Counted from the first letter of the stretch, positions 8,581 through 19,010 are shown. The stretch is 64,000 nt of DNA from Ruminococcus sp. (GCA_015066805.1 SVNP01000002.1:1-64000), one strand, 5' to 3'. Made by a program: numbers and translations. The notes: generated by a model from the sequence alone, not told the origin.

Positions 8581-9411
8581 TTAGGGGATAATGGAACCGT
8601 TACTGTCCAAACGCCATTCGCCGGTTGCGGTATCCCGTACAATGGTGTAGCGGGTGGAGTAGGTCTCGGTGTGGGCGACATCAATATACCAGTCTCTTAC
8701 GGCTACAAAGGAGTCCTCTGTCACATTCAGGATGTGAATGGGCGCATCGTCTTTATAGTCATAAATGCATGGCTGTACTCTTTCGTATATGTGAACATAG
8801 AGCTTTCCGTTGTACATGATGAAGCCTTTTGCCGTTTCGTTTTCGATGGTATCGCCCACGGCAATGTCCGTAAAATCGGCTGTCAGATCACCGGCCAGCA
8901 ATTGATCGAAATGCTGCCGGGAGAGAACGGACTTTGCGTAGTTCTCAATATCCTCAATGCTGTTGAATCGCTTGTCGGTATTTCTGCAATAGACACCGTA
9001 GTGATCATAGGCATCCTCATATTCGGGGATCCGGAAGGAGATCATGTCGCTTTCGTCGTATGTCGTACCGTAGGTGTAGATGTTCAGAATGTCCTCAAAA
9101 CGGTAGGTGAGATCCAGACCGATGCTCTCGTATTGGCTGTAATCATCGCCGGTATAGGGGATATCCGACGTGGTGGTTGTGGTTGTTTCCGTTGTAGTTG
9201 CTTCCGTTGTAGTTGTGGTGGTTGCCCGGGTTGTGGTTGTGGTTTCCGCCGTTGTGCTTGTGGTGGTCGTGCTTTCCGCAGAACTGCCGGAATCCGTATT
9301 CTCATCGGAACAGGCAGTCAGAAGGGCGGAGCCGGCAAGCAGCAGGGCCACAGATACAGTCAGTGCCTTTTTGTTGCGTACGGCTTGCGAGAGATGATGC
9401 TTGGTTTTCAT
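8581..9411 (-). CDS. secreted lipoprotein with Thr-rich linker, hypothetical
   Basis: Signal peptide with lipobox LLTAC; TTTTSTTAETTTTTRATTTTTTEATTTETTTTTT linker. Confidence 0.75.
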   Translation of the reverse strand: MKTKHHLSQAVRNKKALTVSVALLLAGSALLTACSDENTDSGSSAESTTTTSTTAETTTTTRATTTTTTEATTTETTTTTTSDIPYTGDDYSQYESIGLDLTYRFEDILNIYTYGTTYDESDMISFRIPEYEDAYDHYGVYCRNTDKRFNSIEDIENYAKSVLSRQHFDQLLAGDLTADFTDIAVGDTIENETAKGFIMYNGKLYVHIYERVQPCIYDYKDDAPIHILNVTEDSFVAVRDWYIDVAHTETYSTRYTIVRDTATGEWRLDSNGSIIP

Positions 9412-9696
9412 AGTTCTTTCTCCTTATTGTAGTGATTTTGCTGTAATTGTCGTTTGGTTTTTGGAGGCGTTTTTCGGTGGATATGGAAGCGGCAATCCAC
9501 GGGCTATCATATTATAACATTTTTCTTTGCATGTGTCAATACAAAATCGCATGCAGACGAGATTTTTTCGGGATTTCGTGCATATGAGGCGCTGCGGCGG
9601 GATGTTATGCAATATTGGGACACATCCGGCATAAGGTATATGGAAAAATACCCGCCGTGCTTTGTGCACTTGCATGACAGAAGGGAGCAGAGAATG

Positions 9697-10827
9697 ATGA
9701 AACAATGGGGCAGATCTTTGGTGTGGGCGATCGTCTGGACTTTGCTGTGGAGGTGCCTTCCCATACAGACCTTTGCAGAACCCTCCGAAGATACATACTG
9801 TACCGTGCTGATGGAAGCGGAAACCGGTGTGGTTTTAGATGGCACAGGCTATGATACGCTCTGTGCGGCGGGCACGCTGACCAAGCTTATGACCGTATAT
9901 CTTGCGGCGCAGGCTGTGGAAGAGGAGCTTCTGACGGCAGATACGCTTGTTGCCGCCCCTGCTGCCGCACAGGAGCAGAAAGGTGCGGTCATCTGGCTGG
10001 AGACAGGTGATAAAATGTCTGTGGCAGATCTGCTGAAGGGCGTGATCATCGGCAACGCCAACGATGCTGCCGTAACACTGGCTTGTGGGATCTCCGGCAC
10101 AGAGGAACAGTTTGTAATGGAGATGAACCGTGCCGCCTTTGAGCTGGGAATGCACCATACCCGTTTTGCGGATGCTACAGGGCTTGCTCCTGAAAATGTT
10201 TCCACTCCGCAGGATATGGCTTTGCTTTGCCGTGCGCTGCTGCCATACGAATGGCTGACCCCTATGTTTACCGCATGGCGGGATTTTCTGCGGGAGGGTA
10301 CCACAGAGCTTGTCTCGGAGAATATCCTTACCAAAAATTACGAAGGGCTGCTGGGCTTCAAGGCCGGTCACGGTGATGCCTGCGGCTATACGCTGGCGGC
10401 TGCGGCTCAGCGGGAGGACTTTTGCTGCATTGCGGTGGTTATGGGCTGCCAAGATGAAAACGAAAGGTTTTCCGTAGGAAAAAGGCTGCTTGCCAAGGGC
10501 TTTGAGGGCTTTACCGTCACGACTCCGGATTTTTCCACCGAGTTTATGAAGCCCGTGACTGTCCGCCACGGTATGGATGCCGCCGTTCTGACAGAACCCG
10601 CTGCGCTGTTCAGTGCGGCAGTGCCCAAGGGAGAGAGCATCGGCTGTGTGGTCGTTTTGCCTAATTATGCAGAGGCTCCCGTGCGTCGGGGGGATGCCTT
10701 GGGGTGGGTGGCGTTTTATTGCGAAGATACGTTGCTTTACGAAACACCCCTCTGTGCTGCCGCCGATGTGGAGCGCAGAGCCTTTTGGGATACCTTTGCC
10801 CTCCTTTTGGGAAATATGTTCAAATAA
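9697..10827 (+). CDS. D-alanyl-D-alanine carboxypeptidase homologue (peptidase S11 fold), active-site motifs altered
   Basis: S11-like layout: AAGTLTKLMTVYL, IIGNANDAAVTLA, GFKAGHGDACGYTLAAAA; RBS AAGGGAG upstream; start 9694 or 9697. Confidence 0.8.
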   Translation: MKQWGRSLVWAIVWTLLWRCLPIQTFAEPSEDTYCTVLMEAETGVVLDGTGYDTLCAAGTLTKLMTVYLAAQAVEEELLTADTLVAAPAAAQEQKGAVIWLETGDKMSVADLLKGVIIGNANDAAVTLACGISGTEEQFVMEMNRAAFELGMHHTRFADATGLAPENVSTPQDMALLCRALLPYEWLTPMFTAWRDFLREGTTELVSENILTKNYEGLLGFKAGHGDACGYTLAAAAQREDFCCIAVVMGCQDENERFSVGKRLLAKGFEGFTVTTPDFSTEFMKPVTVRHGMDAAVLTEPAALFSAAVPKGESIGCVVVLPNYAEAPVRRGDALGWVAFYCEDTLLYETPLCAAADVERRAFWDTFALLLGNMFK

Positions 10828-10994
10828 AGGAGCAAAATTTGGCGTTTTTTCCAAAAATCCGTAAAACACTTGCAATTTCTGTGAAGATATAGTAAAATGG
10901 ATGTAAAGTGCAGTTGCTATCGCCGGAAGGGGATGCCGCTGCCATCCCATTCGCCCGCAGTAGGGGCGTAATCAATAACTGGAGGATATGCAAT

Positions 10995-12329
10995 ATGGCT
11001 TTGAAGCTGAACAAAAGCTACCTTTCCTCGTTCCTGGGTGCCGATGAACTGACCGGCATTGCAGGACAGACAGAGGCTGCTGCTGCCGTTCTGCACGAGA
11101 AGTCCGGTCTGGGCAACGATTTCCTTGGCTGGCTGACTCTGCCGACGGATTATGATAAGGAGGAGTTCGCTCGTATTCAGAGGGCAGCGGAGAAAATTCA
11201 GAAGACTGCGGATGTGCTGATCGTCATCGGCATCGGCGGTTCCTATCTGGGTGCCCGTGCCGCAATTGAGTTCCTGAAGTCCCCCTTCTACAACAATATG
11301 AAGAAGAATACGCCCGACATCTACTATGTGGGCAATAACATCTCCCCCACCTACCTCAACGAGGTACTGTCTATCTGCGAGGGCAGAGAGATCGCCGTGA
11401 ACGTGATCTCCAAGTCCGGCACTACTACCGAGCCTGCCCTGGCTTTCCGCATCTTCAAAAAGCTGCTGGAAGACCGTTACGGCAAGGATGGCGCAAGAGA
11501 GCGCATCTACTGCACCACCGATAAGGCACGGGGCACCCTGAAGAATCTGGCCGATGCAGAAGGCTATGAGAGCTTTGTGATCCCGGATGATGTGGGCGGC
11601 CGTTTCTCCGTTCTCACCGCAGTAGGTCTGCTGCCCATCGCCGCAGCCGGCTGTGATATCGAAAAGCTGATGGCAGGCGCAAGAGCCGCACAGGAAGCCT
11701 ATACCGCTCCCTTTGCCGAGAACGACTGCTACCAGTATGCCGCACTCCGCAACATCTTCTACCGTAAGGGCAAGGCTGTGGAGATGATGGTCAGCTACGA
11801 TCCCTCCTTCACCATGATGAACGAGTGGTACAAGCAGTTGTACGGCGAGTCCGAGGGCAAGGACAACAAGGGTCTGTTCCCCTCCTCCGCCATTTTCTCT
11901 ACCGATCTGCACTCCATGGGTCAGTACATCCAGGACGGCGCACGCATCCTCTTTGAAACCGTTGTGGATATCAAGACCCCCAAGCAGGATCTGTTCCTGG
12001 AGCCCGATGCCGAGAACGCTGACGGCCTCAACTTCCTGACCAACCAGAACATGAGCATCGTAAACCGCCGTGCTCTGGAAGGCACCATTCTGGCTCATAC
12101 CGAGGGCGGCGTGCCCAACATCGTGCTGGAGCTGGATGACACCACCGAGGAGACACTGGGCTGGCTGATCTACTTCTTCGAGAAGGCCTGCGCTGTGTCC
12201 GGCTATATGCTGGGTGTGAATCCGTTCAATCAGCCCGGTGTGGAGAGCTACAAGAAGAATATGTTTGCACTGCTGGGCAAGCCCGGCTATGAGGATATGA
12301 AGGCAGAGCTGGAGGCTAAGCTCAGCTGA
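10995..12329 (+). CDS. pgi: glucose-6-phosphate isomerase
   Basis: [62 protein letters not shown]. Confidence 0.95.
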   Translation: MALKLNKSYLSSFLGADELTGIAGQTEAAAAVLHEKSGLGNDFLGWLTLPTDYDKEEFARIQRAAEKIQKTADVLIVIGIGGSYLGARAAIEFLKSPFYNNMKKNTPDIYYVGNNISPTYLNEVLSICEGREIAVNVISKSGTTTEPALAFRIFKKLLEDRYGKDGARERIYCTTDKARGTLKNLADAEGYESFVIPDDVGGRFSVLTAVGLLPIAAAGCDIEKLMAGARAAQEAYTAPFAENDCYQYAALRNIFYRKGKAVEMMVSYDPSFTMMNEWYKQLYGESEGKDNKGLFPSSAIFSTDLHSMGQYIQDGARILFETVVDIKTPKQDLFLEPDAENADGLNFLTNQNMSIVNRRALEGTILAHTEGGVPNIVLELDDTTEETLGWLIYFFEKACAVSGYMLGVNPFNQPGVESYKKNMFALLGKPGYEDMKAELEAKLS

Positions 12330-12385
12330 GCAGTACGCAAAGCAACCATCCGCGCAATACACTAATTATCGAAGGGAGAATACTT

Positions 12386-12805
12386 ATGATTCAAGTAATT
12401 ACCGGTAAAAAGGGCTCCGGCAAGACCAAGGTTCTGCTGGGCATGATCGACGACGCAGTGGCTGCAACCAATGGTGCCATCATCTGCATCGAAAAGTGCA
12501 TGAAGCTGACCTACAGCGTAAACCACAAGGTTCGTCTGGTGGACGCTGAGCGTTACAACATCAACGGCTTTGATATGTTCTACGGCTTTGTTGCGGGCGT
12601 TCTGGCAGGCAACTACGATATCAAGGAAGTCTTCGTTGACGGCATCCTGAAGATCGGTGGCCGCAACTACGACGCTCTGGGTGAGCTGCTGGAGAAGCTG
12701 GACATCCTGACCGGCGATGACGTGGCAATGGTATTTACCGTTTCCGCAGACGACGACGAGCTGCCTGAGTCTGTGCTGAAATACCTGATTCCCAAGAACG
12801 ATTGA
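12386..12805 (+). CDS. small P-loop (Walker A) protein of unknown function
   Basis: MIQVITGKKGSGKTKVLLGMID; GGAG-type RBS; no further NTPase subfamily recognised. Confidence 0.8.
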   Translation: MIQVITGKKGSGKTKVLLGMIDDAVAATNGAIICIEKCMKLTYSVNHKVRLVDAERYNINGFDMFYGFVAGVLAGNYDIKEVFVDGILKIGGRNYDALGELLEKLDILTGDDVAMVFTVSADDDELPESVLKYLIPKND

Positions 12806-12845
12806 TTCGGATTTTGTTGAAAACGACTGCAATTTCCGAAATCTA

Positions 12846-12874
12846 TTGACAAAAGGGAGCGTTTTGGGTATAAT
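12846..12874 (+). promoter_or_regulatory. Sigma-A promoter upstream of yceD-rpmF
   Basis: TTGACA - 17 nt - TATAAT. Confidence 0.8.
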
Positions 12875-12922
12875 AAACCCTGTAACGCTCTGTGCAAAAC
12901 CGAAAGGCAGGTACATTGAACC

Positions 12923-13402
12923 ATGGAAATGCAATCTGAGGCCGTAAGCTATCTGGTTTCCGTTCGTCCTTTGCTCTATCGCCCCGGCGAGAAGCGTAAT
13001 GTGGAAGTGACGATCGATGCCGAGACCGCTGCGGGCTTTGGTATGCGTTTTACGCAGCTTCCCCAAGTGAAGGGCGTATTGGAAAACCGTGCCGGTGTGC
13101 TGTTTTTCCGGTATACAGCGGAATGTGTCGCCGATCTGGAGTGCGACCGCTGTCTGGCATCTGTTGCGATGAAACTGTGTGAGAGCTTCGAGCACGTTGT
13201 GGTAACAGAGACCGCCACCGAGCAAAACGACTCCGATTATCTGCTGACTGCCGACGCAATGCTGGATGTGGCAGAGGTCGCTATGACCGACCTGCGGCTG
13301 GCGTTGCCGTCGAAGATCCTCTGCAGCGAGGAATGCCTCGGTATCTGCCCCCGGTGTGGGACAAACCGGAATGAGAGCCATTGCTCCTGCGGGCAGGAAT
13401 GA
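12923..13402 (+). CDS. yceD: YceD/DUF177 family protein
   Basis: C-terminal CSEECLGICPRCGTNRNESHCSC and position directly upstream of rpmF. Confidence 0.85.
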   Translation: MEMQSEAVSYLVSVRPLLYRPGEKRNVEVTIDAETAAGFGMRFTQLPQVKGVLENRAGVLFFRYTAECVADLECDRCLASVAMKLCESFEHVVVTETATEQNDSDYLLTADAMLDVAEVAMTDLRLALPSKILCSEECLGICPRCGTNRNESHCSCGQE

Positions 13403-13465
13403 TTCACACATAATCGCAGAGACGTATTCTAAAATCCCGCGCAATTCATAGAAGGAGGTGCCAAC

Positions 13466-13651
13466 ATGGCTGTTCCAAAGGGAAAAACATCCAAAGCAAG
13501 ACGCAATACCCGTCGTTCCGCAGTGTGGAAGCTCGAGATGCCCGCAATGAGTACCTGCACGAACTGCGGCGCAATCAAAGCGCCTCACAAGGTATGCAAG
13601 AACTGTGGCTTCTATAAGGGCGTTGCAGTGATCAAAATCGACGAGGAGTAA
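13466..13651 (+). CDS. rpmF: 50S ribosomal protein L32
   Basis: MAVPKGKTSKARRNTRRSAVWKLEMPAMSTCTNCGAIKAPHKVCKNCGFYKG. Confidence 0.97.
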   Translation: MAVPKGKTSKARRNTRRSAVWKLEMPAMSTCTNCGAIKAPHKVCKNCGFYKGVAVIKIDEE

Positions 13652-13690
13652 TAGCTGCTGCTATTAGCCTGATTTTGTTATGCTATGTGG

Positions 13691-13730
13691 CAACGGGGAG
13701 AGTCTTTTGCAGCTCTCCCCGTTGTATTTT
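13691..13730 (+). terminator. Rho-independent terminator after rpmF
   Basis: CAACGGGGAGAG...CTCTCCCCGTTGTATTTT. Confidence 0.75.
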
Positions 13731-13759
13731 GTCAGAATAAAAAAGAAAGGAGTGGCCCT

Positions 13760-15070
13760 ATGATCAAGATCACAGAGGTGGCGGCAGGTTCCCCTGCGGC
13801 CCGTGCCGGTGTGCTGTGTGGCGATGCGCTCATTGCTGTCAACGGGCTTGTGATCCGTGATGTGCTGGATTATCGCTATGCCATTACGGAAAAAAAGCTG
13901 GAGCTGACGCTGAGCCGCAGCGGCGCAGAGCAGACTGTCACGGTGGAAAAAGGGGAGTACGAAGACCCCGGATTGTCTTTTCCCACCGCACTGATGGACA
14001 AAAAGCAGATCTGCGGCAACCATTGCGTGTTCTGCTTTATCGACCAGAACCCAAAGGGGATGCGGAAATCCATTTACCTGAAGGATGACGATGCCCGCCT
14101 TTCCTTTCTGCACGGCAGTTATATTACGCTGACTAACCTCACCGATGCGGATGTGGACCGTATCATCAAAATGCACCTGACAGTGAATGTTTCGGTGCAT
14201 ACCACCGACCCGGAACTGCGCTGCCGTATGCTTGGCAACCCCAAGGCGGGCGATGCGCTGCGGCATCTGTACCGTATGGCGGAGCATGGCGTGATGATGG
14301 ATTGCCAGATCGTGCTGTGCCCCGGCTGGAATGACGGAGATGCTCTGCACCGCACCCTGGCGGATCTGTTCCGGTTGGTGCCTGCGGTCACCAGTATCGC
14401 TGTGGTGCCTCTGGGTATGACAAAGCATCGTACCCACCTTTGCAGGCTGGAGCCCTTTACCAAGGAAACGGCACGGGCTGCCGTGGAACAGATCGAGGCG
14501 GTACAGCGTTGGAGCCTCAGTGAGCATGGCAATCGGATCGTATATGCCGCAGATGAGTTGTATCTGCTGGCGGAGCTGCCTTTGCCCCAAGCTGATGCCT
14601 ACGAGGGATATCCCCAGTACGAAAACGGCGTGGGTATGCTGCGCTGTCTGATGGATGAGTTTTATGATGCTCTGGCGGATGCGGAGTATGATGGAGCGGA
14701 AAAGCATCTGACCATTGCAACAGGTACTGCTGCTGCGCCCTTTTTTGAACAGATGATGAACGATCTGCACGAGAAATTTCCTATGGTCAATGTCAATGTG
14801 ATCGCAGTACGCAACGATTTCTACGGAGAATCGGTGACGGTGGCGGGTCTGCTGACCGGGCAGGATCTGCTGGCACGGCTGAGGGGCAAAAATCTGGGCG
14901 AGGCGGTGCTGCTTTCCGAGACCTGCCTGCGCTATGACGATCTCTTTCTGGATGATATGTCCCGTGAGGAGCTGGAAGAAGCACTGGGCGTTCCTGTGAT
15001 CAAAAATCAGGTGGATGGCTATGTGCTGCTGGAGACGATACTGGGCACAGAGGCTGGCAATTGTGGATAA
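13760..15070 (+). CDS. DUF512-family protein (PDZ-like N-terminus, radical SAM-like Cys motif)
   Basis: VAAGSPAARAGVLCGDALIAVNG plus CGNHCVFCFIDQNPKGMRKSIYLKDDDARLSFLHGSYITLTNL; upstream of der as in many Clostridia. Confidence 0.9.
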   Translation: MIKITEVAAGSPAARAGVLCGDALIAVNGLVIRDVLDYRYAITEKKLELTLSRSGAEQTVTVEKGEYEDPGLSFPTALMDKKQICGNHCVFCFIDQNPKGMRKSIYLKDDDARLSFLHGSYITLTNLTDADVDRIIKMHLTVNVSVHTTDPELRCRMLGNPKAGDALRHLYRMAEHGVMMDCQIVLCPGWNDGDALHRTLADLFRLVPAVTSIAVVPLGMTKHRTHLCRLEPFTKETARAAVEQIEAVQRWSLSEHGNRIVYAADELYLLAELPLPQADAYEGYPQYENGVGMLRCLMDEFYDALADAEYDGAEKHLTIATGTAAAPFFEQMMNDLHEKFPMVNVNVIAVRNDFYGESVTVAGLLTGQDLLARLRGKNLGEAVLLSETCLRYDDLFLDDMSREELEEALGVPVIKNQVDGYVLLETILGTEAGNCG

Positions 15071-15644
15071 TGTACTGTTGGTGCTGTATGGTTTCTTGGT
15101 GATCGGTACGGTTCTTTTGTTTCGCCGGATGAAGAAACGGCAGCAGAAGAAAAACGGGCTATTTCGTTATGCGGCGGCGGTCATGCAGGGCATCTGGGTC
15201 GGATTTCTGTTTTGCGGCGGTGCTTTTGTGCTGTTTAATGCCATGATGACAGAAGCGGACTATTGTATCTTTACCGAAAGCCGCAAAGAAACAATCGCTG
15301 AGAGAACCGGTATTGCCGAGGATGAAGGCGTGCAGTTCACCCGGTTTCGGCATACATTCGGCGGACCGGATGGTTCGCTTATACGGTTGGAGCTGGAATG
15401 CGATACGGACGGCATGACTTTTTTGGAAGATTGCTGTGACGGCACCTTGTCGGTATATACAGTGGATGGTGTTGTCTATGATGTGGACGATCAGAACGGT
15501 AATGATGTGATGCGTGGGACAGTGCAGCAATGCACCAATGATCCGGAATGCGTGGGGTTTTATCAGTATTATCTCGGGAATAGAGGATACAATGTATGGT
15601 TTTACGCTGAAGAGGATCACTACAGAGTGTGGATTCTGAGCTGA
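15063..15644 (+). CDS. hypothetical membrane protein
   Basis: ORF between DUF512 gene and der; GTG start overlapping the preceding gene; two TM segments. Confidence 0.65.
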   Translation: MDNVLLVLYGFLVIGTVLLFRRMKKRQQKKNGLFRYAAAVMQGIWVGFLFCGGAFVLFNAMMTEADYCIFTESRKETIAERTGIAEDEGVQFTRFRHTFGGPDGSLIRLELECDTDGMTFLEDCCDGTLSVYTVDGVVYDVDDQNGNDVMRGTVQQCTNDPECVGFYQYYLGNRGYNVWFYAEEDHYRVWILS

Positions 15645-15701
15645 GACGATAGATGCAGCCTGTGTTGTGTCGGCTGCAAGAAGAAAGGAGACAGATATCC
15701 T

Positions 15702-17039
15702 ATGGATTTACCGATTGTAGCGGTGGTTGGCCGCCCCAATGTGGGAAAATCGACATTGTTTAATAAACTGGTGGGTCAGCGGCTCTCCATTGTGGAGGAC
15801 ACCCCCGGCGTGACCCGTGACCGTATCTACGCCCGCTGTGAGTGGTGCAGCCGCAATTTTATGCTGGTGGATACAGGAGGTATCGAACCCAAGACCAATG
15901 ATACTCTGCTGGCGCAGATGAGACGGCAGGCAGAGCTTGCCATTGACAGCGCAGAGGTCATCATTCTGGTCACCGATATCCGTGCCGGTGTAACAGCCAA
16001 TGATATTGCTGTGGCCGAAATGCTCCAGAAATCGGGCAAGCCCATTATTCTGTGTGTCAATAAGTGCGACAGCATCGGTGAGCCGCCCATGGAGTTTTAT
16101 GAGTTCTACAATCTGGGTCTGGGAGATCCCTTTGCTGTTTCCTCTCTTCACGGCAACGGTACGGGTGATCTGCTGGATGCTGTGCTGGCGGCTCTGCCTT
16201 CCGCACCTGAGGAGGGCGAGGCGGATGAACGCATCAGTGTGGCGGTAATCGGCAAGCCCAATGTGGGCAAATCCAGCTTGATCAACTATATTGCAGGTGA
16301 GGAACGCAGCATCGTTGCGGATATGGCAGGCACTACCCGTGATGCCATTGATCTGCCTGTGGACCGTGAGGAAGGCAAGTTCCTGTTTATTGATACGGCA
16401 GGCATCCGCAAAAAGGCAAAGGTTACCGATGCGGTGGAGCATTACAGCGTGCTGCGTGCCTATATGGCGGTGGACCGTGCCGATGTGTGTATCATCCTCA
16501 TTGATGCCACCACAGGCTACACCGAGCAGGACAGCAAGGTGGCAGGCTATGCCCATCAGCAGGGCAAGGGCTGTATTGTTGTGGTCAATAAGTGGGATCT
16601 GGTGGAAAAAGACGGTCACACCATGCAGGAATTCACCAAAAAGCTGGAGCATGATTTCAGCTTTATGAGCTATGCACCATTCCTGTTCATCAGTGCCAAA
16701 ACCGGCCAGCGGGTCAATCGGCTGTTTGAGATGATCCGTACCGTAGCGGCAAATCATGCCATGCGAATTACAACGGGCAAGCTCAATGATGTGCTGGCAT
16801 ATGCTACTGCCCGTGTGCAGCCTCCCACCGATAAGGGCAAGCGTCTGAAGATCTATTACCTGACACAGGCAAGTACGCAGCCGCCTACGTTCGTGTTCTT
16901 TGTAAACCGTGCGGATCTGTTCCATTTCTCCTATCAGAGGTATCTGGAAAACCAGCTCCGTGAGACCTTTGGCATGATGGGTACGCCTGTCCGGTTTATT
17001 ATCCGTGAGCGTGGCAATGATAACGGTACCAAATCCTAA
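15702..17039 (+). CDS. der: ribosome biogenesis GTPase Der
   Basis: Two GTPase domains (GRPNVGKSTLFN and GKPNVGKSSLIN). Confidence 0.97.
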   Translation: MDLPIVAVVGRPNVGKSTLFNKLVGQRLSIVEDTPGVTRDRIYARCEWCSRNFMLVDTGGIEPKTNDTLLAQMRRQAELAIDSAEVIILVTDIRAGVTANDIAVAEMLQKSGKPIILCVNKCDSIGEPPMEFYEFYNLGLGDPFAVSSLHGNGTGDLLDAVLAALPSAPEEGEADERISVAVIGKPNVGKSSLINYIAGEERSIVADMAGTTRDAIDLPVDREEGKFLFIDTAGIRKKAKVTDAVEHYSVLRAYMAVDRADVCIILIDATTGYTEQDSKVAGYAHQQGKGCIVVVNKWDLVEKDGHTMQEFTKKLEHDFSFMSYAPFLFISAKTGQRVNRLFEMIRTVAANHAMRITTGKLNDVLAYATARVQPPTDKGKRLKIYYLTQASTQPPTFVFFVNRADLFHFSYQRYLENQLRETFGMMGTPVRFIIRERGNDNGTKS

Positions 17040-17056
17040 ATGCAAGGAGCAAAACT

Positions 17057-17764
17057 ATGACAGCTTTGTTATATGTGGCAGCGGCATTGCTGGCGGCTGC
17101 CTGCGGCTATCTCATTGGCAGCGTGAACGGTGCCATTATTACCGTGCGCCTGCTGAAGGGCAAGGATGTTCGTGATTATGGCAGCAAAAATGCCGGCCTG
17201 ACCAATACCATACGTTGCTTTGGAAAGGGCTGCGGCGTGCTGACACTGATCATTGATATCGGCAAAGGTGCGGCTGCCATTGCAGCAGCGATTTTGTTGA
17301 GCAAGTGGCTGGGCTGGGCTCCTTTGGCGGACGGCACCGGCAACGATTACCGCTGGCTGGGCTTTATTGCGGCCGCATTTGCCATTCTGGGGCATATGAA
17401 GCCCATTTACTACCGCTTCCGCGGCGGAAAAGGCGTGCTGGTGGGTGTCAGCGTATTTCTGGTGCTGAACCCTTTGACGTTTGTGATCCTGATGGCGATT
17501 TTCGGGCTGCTGCTGTGGCGGAGCAAGTATGTTTCCCTTTCTTCCATTGTGGCAACAGCCTGTGTCATTCCCACTACCTTTTTGCTGGAGATTTTCCTGC
17601 GGGGCACTACCATGGGTATGGCTTTGCTGTATACCGGCATTGTTGCGGTAATGGCTGCCATGATCATTGGCTGCCACCATGAGAACATTCAACGCCTTCG
17701 TGCCGGCACCGAACGCAGAATCGGTGATCCCAAGCCGAAGGAAGTCACCGAATCCAAAGAATAA
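17057..17764 (+). CDS. plsY: glycerol-3-phosphate acyltransferase PlsY
   Basis: YLIGSVNGAIITVRLLKGKDVRDYGSKNAGLTNTIRCFGK, FRGGKGV. Confidence 0.93.
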   Translation: MTALLYVAAALLAAACGYLIGSVNGAIITVRLLKGKDVRDYGSKNAGLTNTIRCFGKGCGVLTLIIDIGKGAAAIAAAILLSKWLGWAPLADGTGNDYRWLGFIAAAFAILGHMKPIYYRFRGGKGVLVGVSVFLVLNPLTFVILMAIFGLLLWRSKYVSLSSIVATACVIPTTFLLEIFLRGTTMGMALLYTGIVAVMAAMIIGCHHENIQRLRAGTERRIGDPKPKEVTESKE

Positions 17765-17777
17765 AGGGGTGTTTTGT

Positions 17778-18773
17778 ATGGCAAATATCACGATTTTAGG
17801 CGGCGGCTTTGGCAGTGCGCTGGCGGTACTGCTCCATGGTATGGAGCACCATGTGACCCTTTGGAGCGCATTGCCTGATGAGATCGAGGCAATCCGTCGG
17901 GATGGCGAGCAGAAAGCAAAGCTCCCCGGCGTGAAGATCCCAAAGGAAATTGAACTGACCACCGATATTTCCGCAGTCAGCGGTGCCGATATGGTGCTGT
18001 TTGTCATTCCCTCCGCCTTTGTGCGGCAGACGGTACGTCTGGCATCGCCCCATATCCGCAAGGGCACCATTGTGTGCAATGCCGGAAAGGGCATTGAAGA
18101 AGGCACCTTGCAGCTTATGAGTACCGTGTTCAAGGAGGAGATCCCTCAGGCAAGGCTGGTGATCCTGACAGGCCCCTGCCACGCCGAGGAGGTGGCAAGA
18201 GGGATCCCCACCACCATTGTTGCCGCATCGGAGGATGCGGAGGCTGCCATGCAGGTGCAGGAGTGGGTCAGCTCGCCCATATTCCGTGTGTACCTCAATG
18301 AGGATGTGACCGGCTGTGAGCTGGGCGGTGCCCTGAAAAATGTCATTGCCCTCAGTGCAGGCATCAGCGACGGACTGGGGTACGGCGATAACACGAAGGC
18401 CGCCTTGATGACCAGAGGACTCCACGAAATTGCCAGACTGGGCGTGGCCATGGGCGCAAAGGTGGAAACCTTTGCGGGGCTTACGGGTCTGGGCGATCTC
18501 ATCGTGACCTGTACAAGCATGCACAGCCGCAATCGGCGGGCGGGCATTCTCATCGGGCAGGGGGTTTCTCCCGAAGATGCCGTAAAGCAGGTGGGTACTG
18601 TGGAAGGCTATTATTGCTGCCACACAGCTTATCATCTGGCAAAGAAATGCGGCGTGGAAATGCCCATTACCGAGCTGTTGTATGCGGTTTTGTATCAAAA
18701 TGCCGATGTGACTACGGCTCTGGCCCGATTGATGGGCAGACCCAAACGGCATGAACGGGAAAAACTCGGGTAA
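17778..18773 (+). CDS. gpsA: glycerol-3-phosphate dehydrogenase [NAD(P)+]
   Basis: ILGGGFGSALAVLL, NAGKGIEEGTLQLMS, GLTGLGDLIVTCTSMHSRNRRAG. Confidence 0.95.
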   Translation: MANITILGGGFGSALAVLLHGMEHHVTLWSALPDEIEAIRRDGEQKAKLPGVKIPKEIELTTDISAVSGADMVLFVIPSAFVRQTVRLASPHIRKGTIVCNAGKGIEEGTLQLMSTVFKEEIPQARLVILTGPCHAEEVARGIPTTIVAASEDAEAAMQVQEWVSSPIFRVYLNEDVTGCELGGALKNVIALSAGISDGLGYGDNTKAALMTRGLHEIARLGVAMGAKVETFAGLTGLGDLIVTCTSMHSRNRRAGILIGQGVSPEDAVKQVGTVEGYYCCHTAYHLAKKCGVEMPITELLYAVLYQNADVTTALARLMGRPKRHEREKLG

Positions 18774-18805
18774 ATCGCCGAAAAAACCATTTGTGCAGTT
18801 TTCAT

Positions 18806-18844
18806 AAAAATTGAGGGTGCCTTTTGCCGTGCGCCCTCAATTTT
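18806..18844. terminator. Rho-independent terminator after gpsA
   Basis: AAAATTGAGGGTGC...GCGCCCTCAATTTT. Confidence 0.8.
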
Positions 18845-18969
18845 CATTTGCGGACAAAAAAATTCACCCAAAAAATGAAATGAACTCCGAGGATGAGAGA
18901 GTATATGAGCGTGAAAACAAGAAAAACGGAGCAATATGGGGGTATTTTTAATTTTCGGCAATTTGACCG

Positions 18970-18998
18970 TTGACTTTTCTGCGGGATAGGTGTATAAT
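18970..18998 (+). promoter_or_regulatory. Sigma-A promoter of rplM-rpsI
   Basis: TTGACT - 17 nt - TATAAT. Confidence 0.85.
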
Positions 18999-19010
18999 AA
19001 ATCTTGCACT

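Noticed and set aside
9170-9397. Poly-Val plus-strand ORF (MVVVVVSVVVASVVVV...)
   Set aside because: Reverse complement of the Thr-rich linker codons of the minus-strand lipoprotein.
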